Shown: in pieces, positions 48,265-59,273 of the stretch
How positions within the stretch are numbered: position 1 is the stretch's first letter
How the letters are laid out: every line of letters starts with the position of its first letter
Assembly (NCBI GenBank): GCA_004335835.1
Contig: RWJK01000365.1
Span: forward strand, 1-59,273
Direction of reading: 5' to 3'
Source of the DNA: Scenedesmus sp. ARA3
Lineage: Eukaryota; Chlorophyta; Chlorophyceae; Sphaeropleales; Scenedesmaceae
DNA length: 59,273 nucleotides
Notes under the pieces: generated by a model
Seen by the model: the letters and a program-made list of their open reading frames with translations, nothing else
What the model was told of the DNA's origin: nothing
The model's database searches: none
Made by a program: the position numbers and the translations under genes

Positions 48265-49431
48265 ATGCTGGCTTCCATGCACACCTCCAGGCTGGCAGCT
48301 GCTCCTGCTAGGCCCAACAGGGTGGCAATTCTTGTGCCCAAGGCTGCCGCTGAGGTCAAGCAGGCACCTCTGCTGCAGAGGCTGGGTGGACCTGACGCAA
48401 TCAAGGCAGCAGTAGACATTTTCTACGGGAAGGTGCGCAGCCACATGCGGACAGCAGCAGCAGGAGGAGGTGCTGCTAGGCTGATGCCCTGTTCGCCACC
48501 GGCTGTTGAGCTCCTGCAGCCCACCACTAAGCTGCTGCATGTTCGCGCATTGGTGTTGCGCTCAGGGTCATCTGCATGTCAGACCAGCTTTTGCCTAAGC
48601 CAGCCTTTGGCAACACATACAGTAGCCCGAGTGCCCGCCTTGTTGAAGGGGTAATCAACTTGCATGTGTCAGGTGCTATTGAGCTATTTATGAGCAACAG
48701 CTTGTTAACAGAGAGTTTGCATATGGCATGTAAGCATGCAGACATCCTGAGCACTCTCGATCGGCTTGTGTAAAGGCTGTTAGCAGGCTTCATTCAGCAT
48801 GTTCCCTTACCTGGCATTCATGTCCTGCTATATCTGTGCTGCTGCAGGTGCTTGCTGACGACCGCATCAAGCACTACTTCGAAAGCACTGACATGGTCAA
48901 GCAGGTGTGTCTATCCTGCCATTGCGCCTATACCGTGTTTTTACATGCTAGTTTTGCAATGCTTGCTGTGCACATGCTGTGTTCTGCATGTGGGGGATTG
49001 ATGTCTCTACAGCTGCCTTGCTGCCAGCTCAGCTGCTAGCAGCAACTTGTCAGCCCTGCATGCAGTGCCATCGTGCCGCAGCTGCGGTTGCTTCGATCAT
49101 CCGCTGCTGCGCCTGAATGCCCTCTCAATGCAGCTCGCTGAACTCATGGCTGCCCCGCTGCTGCCACCGCATGGCTTGTTCTTCTGCTGCCCTGCAGCGC
49201 GCTCACCAGGCTGCCTTCATGACCTATGCCTTTGGAGGGGAAAACAAATACGCTGGCAAGGACATGGCAGCAGCACACCGCCACCTCATCCCGCACCTGA
49301 CTGAGGAGCACTTCAATGCGGTGGTGGACAACTTTGTGGCCACGCTGCAGGAGCTGGGCGTGCCGCAGGAGGACATTGACGATGCATGCGCGGTGGTGGC
49401 AACCACCAAGGACGCCGTGCTGGCGGAGTGA
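48265..49431 (+). CDS. THB: Group 1 truncated hemoglobin (2/2 globin), copy 1
   Basis: Small heme protein; algal relatives act in nitric oxide dioxygenation and low-oxygen or nitrogen responses. Exons 48265-48432, 48848-48904 and 49198-49431 give 152 aa. Residues 1 to about 35 (MLASMHTSRLAAAPARPNR) resemble an organelle-targeting presequence. The 2/2 fold follows: LLQRLGG at the start, DIFYGK with B10 Tyr near 54, LADDRIKHYF, then FMTYAFGGENKYAG. The proximal F8 His is near 102 (AAAHRHLIPHL). By alignment to mycobacterial trHbN, E10 would be His78 and E11 Gln79; Chlamydomonas THB1 has a Lys heme ligand at E10, so His there could ligate iron (inference). The start is the first ATG after a probable 5' UTR intron. 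It is one of a tandem pair with identical exon structure. Confidence 0.95.
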
Positions 49432-51802
49432 GGTTGTTACTAGCGGGCGGCAGAGCTGAGATATATATTTAAAGCTGATATCACACAGCTGCGGATGTTT
49501 GCAGTGAAAGCATGAGTACTGGGAGTGATGGCATGCGATGGTCTGCTGCAGCATGTTCTGCCTATACCGTGCTGAATATATATTCAGGCTGCGCCGCATT
49601 TGCCTTGTGTTGCTGGGCTGGGTATGGCACTGGTGTGCAGGAATAATGTGTGTGAGCATGTGACGTGCACGTGCACTCCTTCTGTCATCCATGCACGTAC
49701 AGCCTGCTTCAATGAGGCACAACATCAGCCCTGTCAGCCACTGCTGACATGCAGTGCTTCTTTGGATTATGATTGTGCTGGAACTCGTACATCCGGCATC
49801 AAAGTGGTGTGTGTCGCATGGCTTTTACATCTGACACTGCAGGCTTTGTATCATCTGTGGTACACTCAAGCCACGGGAACAGTCAAAGTCGCACCCAAAC
49901 AAACAGGTTGAGCCTGGTCATCTGCAGTGCTGTTTATTGTCGAGCATCCACGGAGCAGAATCCAAGGGTCTGAGGGGCTGCTTTGCTATTTTCCGCACTG
50001 TAGAGGAGCATAGCATCGTCGCGTGTTGTGGTAGGTGTCCTAATTTGGGCATGGTCGTACTTACATCAGCCGTATGGCGGAGCCTGCTGAGTTGTCAGAT
50101 GGTTGTCATCAACCGGGCATTTCGGTTGTGAGTGCGTTATCTCAACAGAATTCACTGTACTGTTGCATGCACAATGTTGCCTGCTATAACTCACCAACTG
50201 ATCAGCAGCTCTTTTGGATGCGCGTGTGAGTACACGTGTTCATCAGCTGCAAGGCGTTGCCCCTGGGTTAGCTGGAGCAGGTTGTTGTGGTGCAGTCGCT
50301 TGTTTGCATCACGCGCTTGTGAGTAGCTGCACGTGTTGCTCAGTGCTTGTTTGTTGCTGCGGTTGTTGAACTTGTTCAACTTGCCAACGTATGCTCATGT
50401 GCAGGCACCACTGGTGCCATGCAAGCAGTAAAGGCGTTGCTATGTGTGCGTTGGTTGCAATCATGCCAGTTGCATTGCTTGCACAGTCATTTGGATTGTG
50501 CTTGTGGTTGACGCACATGAGGTCAGCTTGTCAGGCACTGCCTTGATGGTCGTGTCCTGAAGGGGTTCCGTGTTGACTTGGACGGGGCATGGCAGGCACA
50601 CACGCAGCTTGCTTGTGCTTGCGTGCAGGAGGTGGGATTCCTCTGCATCCGTGCCCCCCACTTGCCGACTCTCAGCTACTGTGGAAGTATGGAATCGTCA
50701 CGGTGGCGGTATATGCATGCTGAGCAACAGCTGCCTTCCAGCAATGGTTGGGACGTCACACAGTTCTGCAACCTACAGTGTTCGACGGACGCCTTGCACC
50801 GGCAGGCAGTCCCTTGTGTGTTTCTTCTGTCCGCAGCCGCTGGCAATGCTGCTGTTTCGGTGAAGAGGCTCGCTTACCAAGCAATGCCTGGCCATGGTAA
50901 CAGAACGATGCTGAACTTCATGCACCAACATCTGATGCTGATGCAGCTGGGGCTGTGACCAGGCTGGTGACTGGCGCAGGCTGCAGTTGCTGCCGCAAGG
51001 ATCCTTGCGCAAGGCCACTGGGAGCAGCCAGCAGGGCCCAGTGAAAGTACGCCAGAAAGCGCACAGCACACTTGTGCCACCCTGCCAATAAAGGGCTCGT
51101 GATTATGCTGGAAAAACCACTGGAACAATTAGATTCAAGTTTGCAGACCAAGCACCTTGACACCGCTGCCGGCATCACTGCAGGTGCAGTCGCCAGCCTG
51201 CAGGCTGGTTCAGTCAGTCATGAACAAGCAACCGCCCCGCTGCTGGATCTAAGATATCATTGATACGTCAACGTGCGCATCATCTGTCCCACACACGACG
51301 CTTATAAACAAGCTTATTTGTCATGTTCATCGATGCTAAGAACTACAAACTCAGCAGGCTGTCGTAAACTCCCCGTGGGGGACCTTTTGCATGTTACACG
51401 CTCATGGTGACCTCATGGTGGCGGGAACTTGAGCACAGGAACATATATTCCCAGCACGTTGTATTAGTTATCGTTTGGTCAGTCTCTGCGGTCATTATCG
51501 GACACCCCTCTACTTTAGGACTTTGCGCGCGAGCACGTCAGCTACTGCCCCTCTCTTCAGGACAGTGTCTAGCAATCACTTCGAGTAAGTTTTGTTGTTT
51601 TTCAGCTCACAAACGTTGATATCTGCCAGATCGTCAACATCCCATGCGAATGTCTGCCCGGAACCGACGCAGTGCCTGTTGCTGCTCCTGTCTACAGCAG
51701 CTCTGCCGTCCAACCTACCCTGTCCACCTGTGCATTATAGGCCAATAGCCTACTAGTTGATGACCCCTTTCTTTTACTGCAGGTGGCACCCACGCAATCA
51801 CC
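49432..51802. other. Intergenic region between the hemoglobin genes
   Basis: About 2.4 kb with no supported gene. It contains AT-rich patches (a run of ATATATATTTAAA near 49460 and the palindrome GAATATATATTC near 49573). A 126-codon open frame at 50578-50958 lacks any recognisable feature. The right end carries the promoter and probable 5' UTR intron of hemoglobin copy 2, with acceptor TTTTACTGCAG 21 bases before the ATG. Confidence 0.45.
51361..51388 (+). promoter_or_regulatory. Promoter block shared by the two hemoglobin genes (copy 2)
   Basis: GTCGTAA, CCCCGTGGG and GACCTTTT in the same order and nearly the same spacing as copy 1, followed by GGTGGCGGG and CTTGAG at 51417-51434. It starts 442 bases before the ATG. 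Confidence 0.55.
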
Positions 51803-52882
51803 ATGCTGGCCTCCATGCACACCTCCAGGCTGGCAGCAGCCGCCTCCCCCAGGCCCTGCAGGACTGCTGTCGTGGTCAGGTACCAGAAGGATGGCAAGCG
51901 CCATGCACCGCTGATCGACAGGCTGGGTGGCGCTGATGGAGTGAGGACTGCAGTCGACATCTTCTACAACAAGGTACGCGTGTGTGGCCCAGGGCTGTCT
52001 GTGACAGCAGCAGCAGCGTGTCCATGGTGTCTGCATTTTGCGGCGGTCTTGTTGACGTAGGCGTTGCGGCAACTGTGGTCCACTTGCTTTCTTTGTTTGT
52101 TGATTGGCATTGTTCTGGGGTGCATGGAGCCCTGTACATGGCTGAGCAGTGCATGCAGCTTATCGTGTTGCCAGCACTTGTGCAGTGTGCAGTCACTGTA
52201 GAGTGCAGGCGTTCAATGTTGATTGCGCCCGCCCTGCCCTGCCCCCCTGCTGTGCTGCTGCAGGTGCTGGCTGACAACCGCATCAAGCACTACTTTGCAG
52301 GCACCGACATGAAGAAGCAGGTGGGGTGCAGACATGGGCACACAGTCAATGCAGAGCGTGCATAGTCGCTGCGCATGTGCTCCTTGCGGGCTGCATGTGC
52401 TGCTGCGCACTGCACGACAGCCGTGGCAAATTTTTCTCGATATGAGAGTGCTTGATGCAGCTCACCAGCTGTTTGAATTATAATTGCGGAGTACTGAACG
52501 CACATTGTACTGAATGCACATGTGTGGTTGCATAGATGCAACGGTCTCTTTGCAGGTGTCCCTGGCGTTGCTTCCTCACCAACACAATCGCAACTGCTGC
52601 TGCGCCTGCTGCTGCACCCCTCCTCACAACCGCACCCCCTGCCCGCAGCGTGCTCACCAGGCTGCCTTCATGACCTATGCCTTTGGAGGGGAGAACCACT
52701 ACACTGGCAGGGACATGGCTGAGGTACACAAGAAGATCATCCCGCACCTGACTGAGGAGCACTTCAATGCGGTGGTGGACAACTTTGTGGCCACTCTGCA
52801 GGAGCTGGGCGTGCCGCAGGAGGACATTGACGATGCATGCGCGGTGGTGGCTACCACCAAGGACGCCGTGCTGGCGGAGTGA
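51803..52882 (+). CDS. THB: Group 1 truncated hemoglobin (2/2 globin), copy 2
   Basis: Paralogue of the preceding gene, about 3.5 kb downstream in the same orientation. Exons 51803-51973, 52264-52320 and 52649-52882 give 153 aa, with intron positions identical to copy 1. The N-terminal presequence-like segment (MLASMHTSRLAAAASPRPCR) is shared only over its first residues. Core features are LIDRLGG, DIFYNK with B10 Tyr, LADNRIKHYF, AFGGENHYTG and a proximal His near 103 (AEVHKKIIPHL). The last 145 bases of coding sequence are almost identical to copy 1 while exon 1 and the start of exon 3 have diverged, which points to gene conversion. The different N-terminal and E-F regions suggest differing targeting or ligand behaviour (inference). 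Confidence 0.95.
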
Positions 52883-53804
52883 GATCATGATAATGCACGA
52901 ATCGCTGCATCTGGGGGTTGTTGAATGCGCGGATGCTGATTATGTGGGATGAAACGCGGACGAAGTGTGGTTCAAGGCATGTGACCGGTGACCACTGGCT
53001 GTTAGCGTTGCTGTGCAGTTTGCAGGCAGCATAGGAACCTGTGTCTGAACTGGCTCCTTGTCGGATTGCGGGACTGCATGATTTTGATTGAGCGAGCGTG
53101 ACCAAGTGCAAGCAGAAATTGTGCACGGCTCGATGTAGTGCTTGCATGCCAGGTCTGCAGGTATGACAGGCACGGTGCCACAGTGATAGCTGCATTGCAC
53201 CATTGGCTTCTTGCATCGACAACCAACGGTTGCGCTGCTGTTGCGTGGTGGTGCTATCGTTAATACGCATTGGGTCAATGCAATCAGGTCACTCAGTGGC
53301 ACGCTGTGCACCAAGGCAGCAGTAGGCCACTGCTGTCCACTGGATGTTACGTGGTCGCTGTCAACTTCGGTTGCTCCAGGGTCTGTGTTGACCAGGTGTT
53401 GTTGCTTCGTGGTGTTTGTCAATTTGCATTGATTGTGCTGTGAGTGCTTGCTGATGGTGATTCGTATCTGCGACAGCAAGTGCACTGCACATTTGCCTGA
53501 TGGCTGCATTTTTGTGATTGTTTGTGATTCAAGGCAGGGGCAGCTGCCTGCAGCTGGTTGCTGTGAAGGTTACGAAATGCACACTCAACACTCAAGTTGT
53601 ATGCAAGACGTGCGAGCAGCGTAAAGCGTTAAACAGTGCGCCATATGGGGCCTTCAGAACACTTCTGGCCTTTGCTAATTAGCAGGCCATGGCAGCCTGC
53701 AGCAGATTGTGAAGGAAAGACTGGGTACAATTACTACTATCCCCCATGAGCGGAATAACGGCTCGCTGGGCTAGTGCCTGGGGTCGGGTGCAGTCCCGAA
53801 AGTG

Positions 53805-53829
53805 TATTGTATTGTATTGTATTGTATTG
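53805..53829. repeat. (TATTG)5 microsatellite, possibly a retroposon tail
   Basis: Five perfect TATTG units directly follow a GC-rich stretch with GGGTCGGGTGCAGTCCCGA. Such pentamer tails can mark the 3' end of SINE-like retroposons, but no clear A and B boxes or target-site duplication were found. Confidence 0.7.
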
Positions 53830-54188
53830 AATCACCTCTTTGTGTTGATGTGTATCGGTTGGCCAGCCCAGCTGCTAATGAGCAAAGGAAATGGTAACTG
53901 ACGCTGATCTGTCCTTGTGTGCCTCGCTCTTACAAGTGGGCATGCCAGCGTTCAACATGCTGACCATGCAGTCACAGACGCAGCATTTGTGCAGACCTTG
54001 TGCATCTCAAACTGCACAGAGTGCACCGCGTACGTTGCTACCCTTGTAGCGCACAGAGCAGCAACAGCTCACTGCCGCGCTATTCAATGCTGGCAGGCGT
54101 GGTTCTGATGAAACCCAAATCATCAACTGCACCAACACTTACACTGTGGCACTGCTGGCAGCAACAGCGATAAGAAGTATGTCAACCG

Positions 54189-54193
54189 TTACA
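54189..54193 (-). promoter_or_regulatory. TGTAA poly(A) signal for the 54281-58378 gene
   Basis: TGTAA on the minus strand, 88 bases past the stop at 54281. Confidence 0.5.
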
Positions 54194-54280
54194 TCACGAA
54201 AGAGCCACGTGCATTTGACCGCATCGCGCTGCCAGTCACCACGTCACTAGCCAGTATAGTGAGCCACATGTGACTAAACG

Positions 54281-56005
54281 CTATGACAGCGCAGCAAAGC
54301 TATTGAACAAGTGCAGCGACTCCGCTGGCGGCCGCTGCCTTGATGGCGGCCGCAGCGGCTGCTGCACTGAACGTCCTCCACCGCCAACAGATGCATCAGG
54401 GCCATGGCTGCGCACATCCTCATGTTGGCAAGCATGCGATAGCGTGTCGCTTGCAGTGTTTGGATTTGCACCACCAGCAGCAGCAGCAGCACGGCATGTA
54501 ACCAATGACGTGGCGCCAGTGCCAGCATTAGGTGCCCTCTTGCTGTGTGGCACGTGCACTGCCCAGGCTGCATGCTGCTGCAGCTGCTGCGGCTTTGCAG
54601 GGTCCAGCTGCCTGCTGGGACTGCTGCTGCTGCTGCTGCTTGCTGCTGTTCTTCTTGACGAAGGCCGCTCAGCTGCTGCTGGAGCGCCCCACGCCACGAT
54701 AGGGCTGGGAGCATCAACAGCAGCTGCTGCTTGTGACTGCATGCACGCACTGCTTAGGGCAGCGCTGCAGATACTGGTCCCTGCTGCAGCTGCTGCTGCT
54801 GCGTCTGGCATAAGCTCTTCAGTGTGCTGCCGCTGGTGGGTATCCCCTGCAACCCCAGCCACCATTCTGCGCTCTGGCCCTTGTCGTTGCTGTGCAGTTA
54901 CCCGTGCTGCATCTTCCGAGCCACACCAGCCGCCTGTTGCCGCAGGCTGCACGCTCTGTTGGACCTCAGCATCTCTGTGCTGCGTGCTCTGCGTCAGCCG
55001 TTGCAGAAACCCTGATGCAGCACCCTGGGAAGCCCTAGTTGGGCTCACTGGCATCTGCCTGCTGCTGCCCGGCAGCTGCTGTGAATGAGGCTCTGCAGCT
55101 GCAGCTGACCATTCCTCGCCTGCTGCAGCAGCAGCCTGCTGCCTGTGCTGCTGGTGCTGCTGAGTACCCGCAGCATCTTTGCTGCTGAAGCTGCTCTGAG
55201 TGCTGCCCACCTCAAAAGATCCCCACAGCTTCTGCAGGGGCACAGGTGCATTGGAGCTAGCTGCTGAAGGCGTGAACAGCGACGCTGACAGATGCCCCAG
55301 GGATACTTCTTTCACAAACCCTTCCACGCTGGAGTCGAGGTCTGTGAAGCTCCGCTGCTGCTGGCAGCTGCTCAGCGGCCTGCCACTGCTGTTGCCACGG
55401 TGCAGCGCTGCCTGTGCATCAACTGCAGTGCAAATGCAGCTGGCGCCGCTGCTGCTGCTGCGCACTGAGGCCATAGCAGTGGCTGGCCGCAGATCCAAGC
55501 TGTTGGCTGAAGCCATCAGGAAGCCTGTTGCAGGCAATGCAGGCAGCAGCCCATTGTCGAAGAAGCGGGGCACAGTTAGTAAAAAGTCGGGGGCGCTGAG
55601 GATCATGGAAGGTCGTGTGGCGCTGCTTATGGGTGCTCAGTGCTTGTCAGTGCAAGCAAAAGGCCTGACATGGCATAACATCTGGTACGGTCGACGTAGA
55701 GACCGGACATGAATATGTCTGACGTGGCATATGAAGATGCACTGCAGCGCACCTGATGGCCTCCTGCCCGCCACAAGGTCTTTGCTTGGTGAAATGCTGC
55801 TACTGCTCGCCTGGCCCCTGCGCCCTGCACTGGGCTGTGGCCGCAAGCTGCTGCCGGCCACGCCTTCAGGGGAGGGGCCTGGTGTGGCTGTCACCATTGC
55901 TTTTGCTGCTGTTGCTGCTGGGCCATGTTGCGCCTGGGCTGCTGCTGCAGTGCTGCTGCTGTTTTTCATGTCATGGATGAACTCTTGATCAAGGTCTAAG
56001 CTGCA

Positions 56006-56054
<49 letters not shown>

Positions 56055-58378
56055 TCACCCATAATGTCACGATACAGTTCACAGTCGCAGTCGCTGGGCG
56101 GAAAGCCAAACTCTGCTGCAGATGCTGCTGCTGCTGCCACCTCATGCTCTTCCAGCATGCACTCACTGCTGCAGCTACTGCCAGCACTGCCAGGATGGCA
56201 ACCAAATGCAGTGCATGGCGGTTGCTTGTCGCTTGTGCCAGCACGGCTGACAGGCTGCCACGCTCCTGCTGCTGCAAATGGTGAGCCTGCTGCTGCTGCT
56301 GCTGCTGTTCCACCCTCCGTTGCAACTGCTTCATAGCATCCTGTTGAAGCTGAGATTGTGGCGTCGTCTGCCTTTAGTGCTGGCTCTTCATCTACATCGT
56401 CATCACCACACATCGACTGCGGCGCTGCTGCCGACGCTGCCCACATCAAGCCCCAGCTGGCCAGGATGCTGCCCTGCCCGCTGTATGTGCTGACGCCATG
56501 CCTGCTGCTGTGCTGCGCTGGTTCGTAGTCTTCTTCACAGTCGCTATCATCGCCAAGGCCTGCGGCAGATGCGGGATACAGCAGTGGCCCACATATGCGC
56601 GACATCATGTGCCAGTGTGAACAATCAACAACTTATGCGAGAGCTTGCATTGGTGTCAGTCAACGCTATGGTCCTGCCCTTGCAGCAACTCGGCGCATCT
56701 TGAAGATGCACACCACTCACATTGCTAATGGGGCTGATGTTGAACGGCTGCACTTCAAGCTGCAAGATGTATACAAACGGATTTAGATGTCCGCATAACC
56801 AAATCTCCGCTTCACCCCACGCCATGCAGCCCAGGCCAAGCAGCCAGCGCACCTGAGACAGAGTTGCACGCCACAGGCGTTGTGTGCATCTGCAGGATGT
56901 ACTCTGACAGCATCATGCCTAGGCCCTGCTCAGTGCCCTCACTGCAGCTACCGCCAGCTTCGCAACCGCCAGCAGCTGTGCTGACACCAGCCTCATTGGC
57001 GATGCTCCTTTCCGCAGCATCAGCGCAGCCTGCAGGAACAGCAGCATCATCACCTGCTGCTGCTGCTGCGCCTCCTGCAGCGTGTGCACTGTGGGGTGCT
57101 GCAACCCCTGCAATGCTGGTGCTGTGGGCTGGCACAGGGCAGCTGTTTGACACAAGGCCAGGCGGCATTGCCTGGCCATGCTGCTGGGTACAGTCTGCCT
57201 GCTGTGCAGTCAGTGGTAGTGCTGCTGCTGCCTTTTCCTGTGCAGCACCCCCCAGCTGTGGCCCATAGCTGACCTGGATGTGAAAGGCAGCCAAGCTGCG
57301 GCCCCGCTGCTGCTGGTGCGGGCGCTTCCTGCCAGCTGCGGACTGCAGCCCTGCTCTGCTTCCGTGCTGCAGGCTGCAGCCGGTGCTGCCCTCTGCGGAT
57401 GCAGCAGCCAGTATGGTGCTGAGTGTGCTGGGGGTGCCATTGCGTGCTGCTCTGCTGAGCCCTGACAGAGGGGAGGCTGGCCTGGGGCCTCCAGGGCTCC
57501 TGGGGCGCCTGCAGCAGCATAATAACCAAAGCAGGGGCATCGGTGCTCTACCAATTGAGCTACAAACCCTTTGGCGAAGCACTTTGGCGAAGCCAAAGGT
57601 AGAGCTTTTCTTTTGCTTCGCCATGAGCACAACGAGGTGCAGCACGAGCAGCTGGCTGTCTGCAGAGGGGTTGCCTGCATGCTGCAGTGGGTGCCACTTG
57701 CACAGCATGCAGCTGCGGCATCAGCCTCGCTGCAAGCGGCCTGACTGTAGCCGTGCTTGCCGGAAACATCAACACAGCGCCTAACTGATGCACGTACCTT
57801 GCTGTAACTGGCAGGGCTGCTAGGTACGGTGACAGCGCCTGCTGCTGCGCTGTCCTGGGCACAGCCTGAGCTGGGGGGCTGCTCAAGCGCCTGGTGCTTG
57901 CAGGATGGGCATCGCTCGCAGTGCTCGCAGCAGCCACGTTTGCGGCTGTTCTGCTTTGAGTATCTGCAGGTTTCTGCCGCTGCAGCTGCTGGTGGTGGGA
58001 AATCAGCGGCCGGCATAGCGCTGCCTGGGCATGCTGTGCTGTTGCAGCTGGTGCTGCAGTCAGGTTGCTTGTTTTGAGTTTGCTTGATGTGGATGGCCTC
58101 GTATCGCCTGAATGTTGGTGCTTGCTGCTCACTCGATTGCTCTCAGCCGCAACTGTCTCCCTGAGGTTGCACTGCTCTGCACCATCAGGGTCGGTGTGTT
58201 GCTGTGTTCCTGCTGCGGCAGCTGTGCAAGGCAGGTATGGATGTGGTGCATGCTGCTTCTTGCTCTGAGGCCTGCTCAGCCCATTGTCCGGTAAAGGTGC
58301 ATGTCGAGGTGCCTGCCTTTGCTTTTGGGGCGTGGGCCCGCTGGTGTCAACACTTTTCCAAGCATGCTGCTGCTGCAT
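54281..58378 (-). CDS. Large Ala/Ser/Gln-rich protein, function unknown
   Basis: Not recognised. Four exons join in one frame: 58378-57798, 57508-56853, 56559-55753, 55524-54281, giving 1095 aa from the first ATG. The acceptor of the last exon (CTGCAACAG) was chosen because it alone keeps phase and follows a perfect TACTAAC branch-point-like sequence; a start at ATG 55606 as a separate 441-aa gene is the alternative. The protein is mostly low complexity: a Gln/Ala/Thr N-terminal region, a basic RKRPHQQQRGR segment followed by AAFHIQVSYGPQLGG, acidic patches (GDDSDCEEDYEP and GDDDVDEEP), a run of about 16 Ser, and short ordered-looking pieces (SSVEGFVKEVSLGHLSASLF, LQKLWGSFEVG). No enzyme motif, transmembrane segment or signal peptide is evident. 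A nuclear regulatory protein would fit the composition but is speculation. The first intron contains a tRNA-like fragment. Confidence 0.5.
57525..57569 (-). other. tRNA 5'-half-like fragment in an intron
   Basis: On the minus strand, GGGTTTG is followed by TAGCTCAATTGGTAGAGC, a perfect D-arm/A-box, and then a poor anticodon-arm-like stretch. No TPsiC arm or B-box (GGTTCGANTCC) follows, so this is not a complete tRNA. It is probably the relic of a tRNA or tRNA-derived retroposon. Two direct copies of CTTTGGCGAAGC lie beside it (about 57569-57593). Confidence 0.55.
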
Positions 58379-59273
58379 GGGTGCGTCGAGCCCACAGCAT
58401 GCAGAACCTTACAAGCAATCAATTTCAAAACGCTGCCTACAATATTTGATTATGTCTGACTTGCAGGCGAATTGTGTTTATGTGCGTGCGGTGACCGCCT
58501 GAACTTGGCGCGAAGTATACGGGCGGAACTGTCAGACGAGAGGGTGTAGCATGAAACAACTAAACTGAAAGAAAACACCCATGATGTCCCCCAGTTGCCA
58601 TTCTAAATCTCCACAATTACGCGCATAGGGTTTGAAAGCTGGAGGGGCACATGTAAAATGACGAATTCTAGACAAAGCCAGGATGCCGAAGCACGCTGGT
58701 CATGCACAGCTGCGCACCTTCANGCAATGCTGAGCCAGAAGACCCCCGCCAAAGTCTCCTGGCACTCCGAGTGGTGGGCTGCTCATGTAGGCACGGCTGC
58801 AGCCGGGCAGCTGCCCGGCACCATAGCATCATGCGAAGTTCTCACCTGTAGGCACAGAGAAGGTTACAGGGCAGGGTCGTTAGGGGTCAAATGGCGGGAC
58901 CACCTGTGACCCCTGCCCCCCGCCTTCAAGTAGTCCTGGGTAGACCGTGGTGTAGGTTCCAGTCATGACAAGGACGCTCGCGTGTTACAGAGCAGCAGCG
59001 AGCAACGTTGCTGTTAACAGTGTATGTTACAAAACACATCACAGTTGGTTCAGGTACAGCGTTGTTTGTGAAGGTAATCCAGCAGCAACAGTCACATATG
59101 TAGTACACCGGTTACAACAGACTGCCATCACCTTGAGGTCTGGCACAGCTGTGACTACAATCCAGCAACATCATTTGGATATGTATTACAACAGTTACAG
59201 TAGACGGCCACAGTCACTAAGGTGGACACGGGCACTCAGCCGTCTGGTGCTCCCCATGTCCGGCAATATGTAT
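58379..59273. other. No gene seen
   Basis: Presumably promoter and upstream DNA of the minus-strand gene. There is one ambiguous base (n) at 58723. Open frames are short and without features. The right edge is repetitive in GTTACAACAG-like words but shows no clear array. Confidence 0.4.

Larger units (their letters stand above)
52883..54280. other. Region between converging genes
   Basis: No gene is supported. It holds the 3' UTRs of hemoglobin copy 2 (+) and of the 54281 gene (-), and a short element ending in TATTG repeats. Confidence 0.45.

Noticed and set aside
50578..50958. 126-codon frame between the hemoglobin genes
   Set aside because: No domain, no splice or poly(A) support, mixed composition.
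57525..57569. Complete tRNA gene
   Set aside because: The D-arm is perfect, but there is no TPsiC arm, acceptor-stem partner or B-box.
57210..58016. Cys-rich alternative frame (CCEHCERCPSCKH) in the first exon of the 54281-58378 gene
   Set aside because: It looks like a zinc-binding motif, but the frame starts without an upstream ATG exon, and across the next splice it runs into a stop, whereas the other frame stays open through all four exons.
1..59273. CRISPR arrays, bacterial operons, ribosomal RNA genes or intact transposons
   Set aside because: Tandem repeats here are triplet runs, minisatellites or junction duplications; no spacer-repeat structure, rRNA or transposase/reverse transcriptase motif was seen.

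Overview
The window reads as nuclear DNA of a green alga (Chlorophyta, probably Chlamydomonadales or Sphaeropleales). The signs are intron-dense genes with GT-AG introns, very often CAG|GTG donors and CTGCAG acceptors; long CAG/CTG tracts coding for poly-Gln, poly-Ala or poly-Ser; TGTAA poly(A) motifs downstream of several stops; starch phosphorylase; group 1 truncated hemoglobins; and a ciliary transition-zone gene. Exon coordinates were worked out by hand from reading frame, splice sites and family knowledge. In the recognised genes every phase closes.

Layout: 1-2448 no confident gene, probably 3' UTR. 2449-13554 (-) a 21-exon alpha-glucan (starch) phosphorylase with an N-terminal ACT-like domain. 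13942-15765 (-) a low-complexity probably nuclear protein, 5' end not found. 16470-20024 (+) a predicted fusion of TPR repeats, a METTL21-like methyltransferase and a P-loop kinase. 20555-21718 (+) TMEM107. 22437-27932 (+) a secreted phospholipase B-like hydrolase ending in poly-Gln. 27933-33044 mostly non-coding, with a minisatellite of about 30-bp units (about 30.09-31.52 kb). 33045-36327 (-) a large Gln/Ala-rich coiled-coil protein. 37084-43274 (-) a transportin-3/importin-13-type karyopherin, head-to-head with 43761-47063 (+) a TrmA-type tRNA m5U methyltransferase. 48265-49431 and 51803-52882 (+) tandem truncated hemoglobin genes. 54281-58378 (-) a large unrecognised Ala/Ser/Gln-rich protein. 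58379-59273 no gene seen.

The genes do not form one pathway; this is an ordinary nuclear neighbourhood. The most unusual signal is structural: in three unrelated genes (phosphorylase, phospholipase B-like, trmA) short tandem duplications straddle exon-intron junctions, leaving decayed copies of exon ends, often with their splice site, in the adjacent intron. Other points are the ACT-phosphorylase architecture, the TPR-methyltransferase-kinase fusion, and a promoter block shared at the same distance from the start codon by both hemoglobin genes, whose last exons look recently converted.
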